Assembly (NCBI GenBank): GCA_019614645.1
Contig: JABWDB010000015.1
Coordinates: 4,334,501-4,398,500 of the forward strand
Reading direction: 5' to 3'
From: Stratiolaelaps scimitus
Lineage: Eukaryota > Arthropoda > Arachnida > Mesostigmata > Laelapidae
Length of the DNA stretch: 64,000 nucleotides
Made by a program: the position numbers and the translations under genes. The notes under the pieces were generated by a model. That model had not been told where the DNA came from, did not search any database, and saw only the letters and a list, made by a program, of their open reading frames with translations. This document shows, piece by piece, positions 57,984 through 64,000 of the stretch; position 1 is the stretch's first letter, and every line of letters starts with the position of its first letter.

Positions 57984-58796
57984 CTACGACGAGTATCGCC
58001 TACGACGAGTATCCTCAGATGTGTCAGTTTTCTCCGCTTCAAACACGCCGTCAGTATCAGGCGCGGCTGGATAGCTGGCTCGCCTCGTCCCTAGCAAGCT
58101 TCTCTGTCGATCATTCTGCTTTTCGGCAATTTCCGTTAACTGATTGATACGACTTTGATCACGGAGGCGTTCTAACATTAACTCCCCGAGCTTGGCCTTC
58201 ACCTCCTTTTCTCGTTGCTTGAATTCGTTTTCAGATTCAAGCAACATTTCGAAATCCGCCTTGCCAAGGGCTATATGGTGGCATTTCCGGAACTCTTCAA
58301 TGTCGTCCATCAACACGCGATATTGCCGAGTTAGCTCGTCGAACTTCGACTGCTTTTCCGCCACATTGCGTTCTAACCCGTCTAGCCTGCTATCGGCATT
58401 CGCCAGTAACTCGGCGCACTCATCGGAATCGGGATCTCGGAGTTGAACCTTAAGAGCATTTTGCTTCACTTCATGTAGTAGGCTAAGCATCTCCAGTGCG
58501 TCCTCCTTCTCTTCGGCTGCCTTTGCCACTTTGGCTTCCACCTGCTGAGCGAGCTGGCTCAACGCGAGGTAGGGTGCTATCATATTGACCGAGTCCTTCG
58601 AGAGCCCGCTCGTAAGTCGCGTAGTCTCCGCACTGTGTGCCTCGGTGAGTTCACGCAACTCATCTCGTAGAGCTTTAATTTCGAGGTTCAGCTGAAAATT
58701 TTTGGCGAGTACCGCGTTCATATCTTCGAGAACGTGTTCGGCTGAGGACCAGCTCCCTTCAGAGTTGCCCCCCCTACCGTAGTCCTGTTCAGACAT
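57984..58796 (-). CDS. SH3BP5-like coiled-coil protein, paralog 4, most divergent
   Basis: 270 residues from the ATG at 58794-58796 (MSEQDYGRGGNSEGSWSSAE) to TAG, one exon. After a short disordered head the protein is coiled coil. NMIAPYLALSQLAQQVEAKV aligns with PYYKLVKE of paralog 1, LSLLHEVKQNALKVQ with LLKNSISIADQ, and the region up to FEMLLESENEFKQREKEVKA with IYFETKETYAKEIEA. The tail (about 45 residues) is charged and Arg/Ser-rich, ending DTRRRRYSS. Family membership is inferred mainly from position, strand, lack of introns and this spacing of landmarks; sequence identity alone is low. Its 3' end is about 210 bp from the tandem array. Confidence 0.65.
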   Translation of the reverse strand: MSEQDYGRGGNSEGSWSSAEHVLEDMNAVLAKNFQLNLEIKALRDELRELTEAHSAETTRLTSGLSKDSVNMIAPYLALSQLAQQVEAKVAKAAEEKEDALEMLSLLHEVKQNALKVQLRDPDSDECAELLANADSRLDGLERNVAEKQSKFDELTRQYRVLMDDIEEFRKCHHIALGKADFEMLLESENEFKQREKEVKAKLGELMLERLRDQSRINQLTEIAEKQNDRQRSLLGTRRASYPAAPDTDGVFEAEKTDTSEDTRRRRYSS

Positions 58797-60492
58797 GTGA
58801 TTTTGTTAAATGCTTCACTCTCCGGAGAATACAGTCGATTTTAGTTGAGAGATTCGAGCGATCTCGTTATTATTTTGTTTCGAGAAACTATCCGAGACTG
58901 CAAATATCATATATGTATATATGCATTATGCATGTATGGAACGAAGGCAAACGCAATAATTAAGCTCAGCAGTGTTTTCAGTAGTTGTGCTAATTATATA
59001 ACAGATGTAACCCGTTCTTTGTTTAAGTCACAACGCGACTCTTCCAAGGCGACAACGTCATATTGTACAACACGTCGATGCCTGCCTGCCTCCCGAATTT
59101 GAAACCGCATTGGATGATAGTTTTATTTGCAACAGAAATAACAAAAGCCGATTCTCTCACATTGACATGGAGTACGGTTGCGGCGCAACACCTCAACGAC
59201 GAATATGGTAATTCTTCACAATTTGCATAGCTGGAAGACTTCGCTGGAATCATTCCTGATAATATTCGCCGATAAATGTCTGACAGGAGAAAGGCTCGCG
59301 GCACTTTAGCGTTAAAGGGAATTCCGTCCATTGGAACCACTCGTGTACAACTCTCATTCGGCTACCTCAAGTGGTGCGGTATCGGGACTACGAAAGCATT
59401 CGTTTGGCATCGAGTAAATTTAGGCTTGCAGTAACATCCAAATCGCCCACAAAAAAAACAGCTATATCTAGTCTACGAAACGACGAACTCCGTTGATGTT
59501 ATCATTATAAGCTGAGCGATAGATGCCCAGTGCGGTCGTGTTGTCGACCTCACGGTGGCTCTATTCGAAGAAATGCTGACATACGTATCACCTGTACAGA
59601 TCTGTGTTACTTTTATGCTTTTTACGTGTAACTGAAATTCGTAGCGTAATTTCGCATTCTGTTAAATGATAAGAGGGAGAGAAGGCCTACCTAGTCCAGT
59701 TCGATTTGGCATACTACAGATAACGGAACTTTGGGGCTTTGCTTTTGTTCGACATGTCGGAGCTAGCGAAACTCGCTAGATGAGAGTCTTAGTTAGATAA
59801 TAACGATCGCGTTATCTCTGGGCGAGATGCGCATCCAGGGCACCGGTTCGTATAAATGAACTGCTAGTGCTTGCACCTGTGTCCACATATACACACACAG
59901 GTTCCAAGTATCGTCGTTTAACTTCTTTCAAGTTGGAGGAGCAGGTTGAATGGGAGGGAACGATTTCACCATGACGAACGGCTCATGCGGATGCTTCGTG
60001 CGGCTCAACGGTTCGCTTCGTGCGGATGAGTTAATAGGCGAACAGATATATAACACTGCTAATAAAAAATAGTGGAACTTATATTCAGTACAAAACACCA
60101 GAGTTATCATAGGCCAGACAAGCTCGAGATGTCGGCGGAGCCATCATTCAAATCAACTCCGATCGGAGTTCGATGCGACGAACATGCGTCTACCTTTATC
60201 GTGCTCTACGGAGAGTCGGAACTGCGTAAAAGATGTCAGCCCACAAAAGAGATCGCATCACGACTAGGCCAACGAAATGTCTACAACTGTAAACACCAGA
60301 CGCGAACTCAACCTTACAGAAGAAGATTTCGCATTCACTGGATTGCTTGCTCGTTCTACTAGCACTATTAGCAATAGATACTTGGAACCTGTGTGTGTAT
60401 ATATGGACACCCATCTAATATAATTACTAATATTACAGAACGGCTGGGTGAGACTTCAGGCAAACCTACTATCGACCACCTATGTACATGTC
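58797..60492. other. Gene-free stretch upstream of paralog 4
   Basis: No coding gene is supported. It should contain the minus-strand promoter of paralog 4, but no clear TATA box was found close to its start. Confidence 0.45.
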
Positions 60493-60523
60493 TATATAAA
60501 GCATCGTAAAACACTTCATCAGT
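60493..60523 (+). promoter_or_regulatory. Core promoter: TATA box plus arthropod initiator
   Basis: TATATAAA at 60493-60500 is followed by the arthropod initiator TCAGT at 60519-60523. The TATA start is 28 bp before the initiator A, the expected spacing. The first ATG with a signal-peptide codon run is 231 bp downstream (60752). Confidence 0.65.
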
Positions 60524-60751
60524 TTGTTGACAGGCGATCGTGAGTGTGGAGAGCTCGTGTGATCTGAGCTCAGAAGTGACTAGGCCCAGCCATCACCCGC
60601 CGTAGGAATGACCGGTCTATCATGATGGTCGATCGACGTCGCCGGTCTGACCAGTTAGCCGATTGAGAGCGCGTAAACGAGTTGATTACTCCCACTGTTC
60701 ACTGTCGAATCATATCTGAACTTGTGCGTAGCCGTTTCGACTGAGGAGACC

Positions 60752-60805
60752 ATGACGAAGCTCATCGCTGCAGTCCTCGCGATGGCCACAGCCATCGTTT
60801 TACAG
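60752..60805 (+). CDS. First coding exon of a secreted protein, partner exons not identified
   Basis: ATG opens 18 codons encoding MTKLIAAVLAMATAIVLQ, a typical signal peptide with a short basic head and hydrophobic core, then a consensus donor CAG|GTAAGG in phase 0. With the TATA/initiator just upstream this looks like exon 1 of a secreted protein or peptide precursor. Candidate acceptors at 61597 and 61895 give in-frame stops after about 18 residues in phase 0, so the rest of the gene may need an intermediate exon or lie beyond the window. The first intron holds a SINE (60870-61005) and a Tc1-like relic. Confidence 0.5.
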
Positions 60806-60869
60806 GTAAGGATGCGTGCAGAATCGATAATGCACTCTAGTCTGATAAAAAGCACAATCTATGGATACT

Positions 60870-61005
60870 TGTAATCGGAGGAGGCACGTAGGTGCTCACA
60901 CGAGTTTGATCCCTAACGTTATACATTTGTATTTAAAGGGGTCCGTCTTATGAAGCAATCCCGAACTTAGCAGTATCGAGGCTGTTAAATGTTGAAGACT
61001 GTAAG
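60870..61005 (+). mobile_element. tRNA-derived SINE, family B, diverged copy
   Basis: A degenerate B box GAGTTTGATCCC (60903-60914) and the body GGGGTCCGTCTTATGAA match the copy at 6153-6314. Confidence 0.6.
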
Positions 61006-61096
61006 TCAGCTAGAAAGAAAACCTATTGGAACTTACGAAGAAGTGCCATAAAAAAATATATGAGACAATTTTAATATATATATATATATATATACA

Positions 61097-61510
61097 TACA
61101 GTGGTGTGCATAAGCTTAACGCACCCCTATATTTCAACAAATCGTTGCAAAGAAAACGCATTGCTCGAGGCATTTATTCTGTATCAGATTAATGTATGTG
61201 TCAAATAACATACACACCGCAAAGGACAGTGCATATGACGCCGCATGCAGCCTGCTACAATAAAATGTGTCATATTTCGGTTGTGCAAAATGATAATGCA
61301 CCCTCAGGTATCGAGTGTTCTAGCTGAATTAATTCTCGTTTTCTTGTGCTAATCAGTACCGTGTGGCCCGCCCTTGCTAATTATAACATTAAAGACTCTG
61401 TCTGGCATACTATCAACGAGATTTAGCAGCATCTGGTCGATGACACCTCCCCAGAGCTCCAACAACGCCTCTTTTAGTTCTTCCACGGATGTATACTCTT
61501 ATAGTGACGT
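61097..61510 (-). pseudogene. Tc1-like transposon relic (transposase C-terminus plus one terminus)
   Basis: The minus strand from about 61495 down to 61360 encodes VEELKEALLELWGG, then IDQMLLNLVDSMPDR and VFNVIISKGG, the C-terminal tail of Tc1-type transposases. About 270 bp further on lies CAGTGGTGTGCATAAGC (from 61099), which resembles a Tc1 terminal inverted repeat. The rest of the transposase is missing; an AT microsatellite (61514-61539) replaces the expected upstream part. Confidence 0.7.
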
Positions 61511-61610
61511 CGTCTATATATATATATATATATATATATCCTTCACTTGCTTCGTCTATGCTTTGATAACACACGAATTTTGCTCTTTCTGAGACAGGCA
61601 GCAGTCGCGT

Positions 61611-61793
61611 ATGGAGCTCATGGACGTAGTGCCCCCTTCATGTCCCCTGTTTAAATGGACGACCAATTATGCGAAACGGCAGGGGAGCAGGCGATCAAGC
61701 AGTGAACGGTTCTTCATGAGTTCGTCAAAGCTTAGGGATTACAGAACGGCCTTCCCTGAGTCTCCGTTTGAAATGGATTTCGAGTTTGGTTGA
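61611..61793 (+). CDS. Unidentified small open frame after a good splice acceptor
   Basis: Sixty residues from an ATG, MELMDVVPPSCPLFKW near the start and ending FPESPFEMDFEFG. A polypyrimidine-AG acceptor lies at 61597, 13 bp before the ATG, with the frame open from it. The frame needs a phase-2 partner, whereas the signal-peptide exon at 60752 ends in phase 0, so they cannot be joined directly. No family was recognised; it may be a chance frame. Confidence 0.2.
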   Translation: MELMDVVPPSCPLFKWTTNYAKRQGSRRSSSERFFMSSSKLRDYRTAFPESPFEMDFEFG

Positions 61794-62930
61794 CGGAGTT
61801 GCTCATTTTCGCAACAAAAAATATTACATAATTAAATATAAATGGTTTTTGTCGCTAATAAATAACCAACGCAATAAAAAATAGTTCATTTCCAGGTGCG
61901 AGTGCTGGTATATCAAAATTGCAAGTCTCGTTTGTATCTTCAATGGAATTATTAACGCCCGTGGAGATTGCTCCGCACGGGTTTCGTGCACTAATTCCTA
62001 GCGCAGCTTAATGTCGGTGAAGCTAATTAGCATTCGTCGCAATTTGCAATGTCGATTCTTCGCCTTTAAGTAAAGGTTATATATGTGTATATATATATAT
62101 ATAGCGTCTTATGTCTTATACATGTGCAATCAATCGTTACGTTTTTTGTCAGTGTATCCATTCTATTTAACTAATTAATTCAGCCCAGAAGACACGTGCC
62201 AACGAGAAGGTGGTACTTCCATGTTTACTTTATTTATAGTTTACATCTAGCATTGGAATATGCAATCATTTGTTTATTTCAGTATGATGAGACTTTCATT
62301 TGACCGAAAATACGGTTCGTATCTGCTCTTTAACGCACGGATCCTTCACTTGCTTCGTTTATGCCTTGTTATGGAAGCATCCTTTGGCAATTGCTAAGCA
62401 ATTCCAAGTCACTCATTGACCTGGATATGAGCCATCCACCTTCAAGGATCATGTATCTCCTTCGGCGCGACGACCTCCCGAGTGCTTAATAAAAAAACGG
62501 CGATATGCAAATGATCCAACTGTGTGTGTGGAGTGGCTATTTGACGATAATTAAGTCAGCTAATCAATATCACCGCTGAGTAACATGGTGGCATATTGGC
62601 ATTCGACTGAGTTTTTGCTTTGCGATACAGGTCATCTACCACCCCCATGTTCAGATTTCGTCGACCCGTCATTTAAATTCTTCTGCTGAACAAACATTTT
62701 GGTTCGTAGTTGTGACAAGGTGTTACCACGGTAAGTGCTCCGAGAATCACTGCATTTCGAGTGCAAGCTCGCTACAACAGCCCACGTCGTCGTCGTCATT
62801 GAACGCGGTCGAGTCATTCACGTATATTATATATATATACACGATATACATACATGTATCACGACACTGTCGAGGTCACCGGCTTATTTTCCACCAATTA
62901 TCAAAACTTGATTATCGGAGAAAGGTTTAT

Positions 62931-62980
62931 TGGTTTATGGAAAGAGCTGCAATGTTACAACGCGTAAGCTCTCTTATATG
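62931..62980 (-). mobile_element. SINE fragment, family A
   Basis: The reverse complement matches the tail of the 25195-25311 copy (CATATAAGAGAGCTTA and the AATAAACC tail), with a few substitutions. Confidence 0.55.
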
Positions 62981-63104
62981 AAGAGAAGAAAGTTTTCAGG
63001 CTGACTTTCAGCCAACATATGTCACGCTCAAAAGTACGGTATCATAAAAATACAATATATGTATGCCTGTGTTGGTCACGAGTTATTTTCCGCCGTTCAA
63101 CAAA

Positions 63105-63453
63105 ATGGCTAACGAGGTCAGTGCAGAATATAGCAGAATTTCAGGGATAGCTCTTTCAGGCTCTGATCCATGTAAGGTGCCTGCTGAACTCTTGGAAAGA
63201 CTGCGCAACGGGAGGTAGGTTGATAACAAGTTTATACTACATCTATGATTGTATTGCAGAAAGAGTAAGAAGGTGTTGCATTGTATCGCACATCCATCGC
63301 TTCTCTTAGGTGGACGGTGTTTGTCGTGATTGCTGCTGCAGCGATTGGAAGGAGCACGTCTCAGATTTTGCAGGCAAGGGGGCGTATTCAAGATTGGTGA
63401 TTTGAAAGAGAAATTTTGTAATCACACGGACAGCTCACGCTCGTGTCATGCGT
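63105..63453 (+). CDS. Weak two-exon candidate with one hydrophobic segment
   Basis: Exon 63105-63214 starts MANEVSAEYSRISG and ends in phase 2 at a GTAGGT donor; a 95-bp intron leads to an acceptor at 63309. Joining gives KVPAELLERLRNGRWTVFVV then IAAAAIGRS, a cytosolic head and one membrane-like segment, with a stop reached about 48 codons into the second exon. The first membrane segment is reminiscent of sugar-transporter (SLC2) N-termini, but the following GSSFQ-type motif is absent. It may be an incomplete gene cut by the window edge, a broken copy, or chance. Confidence 0.3.
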
Positions 63454-63844
63454 GCAATACGTCGGCATAGCTTCATAAGGCGGCAAACCCCTTAATGAAA
63501 TAGTTAGCATGCGCGTACATTCAATACGGTAATGGTATCATCTTATATATACTTTAGGTTACTCCTCGTCTAGCCACTTACCCTCTAAAAATACACTCCT
63601 CGTTGCCGAGACCACGTTGAACTATAGCTATGTCTGCACTCAAATGTGAACAAGCAGCAACCGCATTAAAATTGGCGAATCGCGAACACGACATGACGCG
63701 CTCAGCATTAAGCGGATGGAGCATTGAGTCCTGCTATCTTCCCATGCTATTTAAATACACTGTAAATTGCCTGTAAGATTGGCCAAGAGAAAACAACGCC
63801 GTAAGTCTATCTCAACTAATAATAGATTGGACTACGAGCAATAC

Positions 63845-63849
<5 letters not shown>

Positions 63850-63889
<40 letters not shown>
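63850..63889. repeat. (AT)n microsatellite
   Basis: About 20 uninterrupted units. Confidence 0.95.
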
Positions 63890-63893
<4 letters not shown>

Positions 63894-64000
63894 TCAATGT
63901 TTACTTGGCAGCTCGATTCAACGATAAAAGCGCCTATAAAAAGGTAATCCGTTGATTTACGATGTTGATTTTGTTTTCCAATCCTCCACCTTTGCGTCAC

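Overview
The window looks like nuclear DNA of an arthropod, most probably a mite or tick (Acari, perhaps a parasitiform mite). Genes are split by GT-AG introns, AT dinucleotide microsatellites are dense, relics of R1-like LINEs, Tc1-like transposons and tRNA-derived SINEs are scattered throughout, and there is a pair of large yolk-protein (vitellogenin) genes. The acarine placement is inference: it rests on the vitellogenin architecture (no polyserine tract seen) and on a retroelement relic resembling proteins I remember being labelled 'tick transposon'. No rRNA, functional tRNA or CRISPR array was found.

Layout. (1) 2.4-16.9 kb, plus strand: 14 exons whose phases all agree (840 codons including stop) encode an FGD-type Rho/Cdc42 exchange factor with DH, PH, FYVE and PH domains; the true 5' end was not found. 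(2) 16.9-28.8 kb: gene-poor DNA with a LINE reverse-transcriptase relic (22.6-23.4 kb), a Tc1-like transposase relic (26.1-27.0 kb), several SINE fragments and microsatellites. (3) 28.8-46.5 kb, plus strand: two tandem copies of a unit of about 7.2 kb, each a four-exon vitellogenin gene of 1,862 codons with its TATA promoter. The predicted proteins differ at one residue (Ala/Thr 766). The 3.3 kb between the copies is retroelement debris on the minus strand: a broken R1-like ORF2 and the C-terminal part of a second element. (4) 46.5-49.8 kb: repeats, including a 149-bp poly-A retro-insertion with a 13-bp target-site duplication. (5) 49.8-58.8 kb, minus strand: four single-exon coiled-coil genes that resemble the SH3BP5/SAB (Rab11 exchange factor) core and diverge strongly from one another; a nested tandem array (18-bp units in 100/118-bp higher-order units) lies just beyond the fourth. 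(6) 58.8-64 kb: a TATA/initiator promoter with an isolated signal-peptide first exon, a Tc1-like relic, and a weak two-exon candidate at the right edge.

The genes do not form one pathway. The vitellogenins are secreted yolk precursors needed in bulk, and recent duplication of the whole gene with its promoter fits a dosage role. The FGD and SH3BP5-like proteins would both act on small GTPases (Cdc42 and Rab11 families), but nothing here ties them together. The least ordinary feature is the cluster of short, intronless, fast-diverging SH3BP5-like genes.
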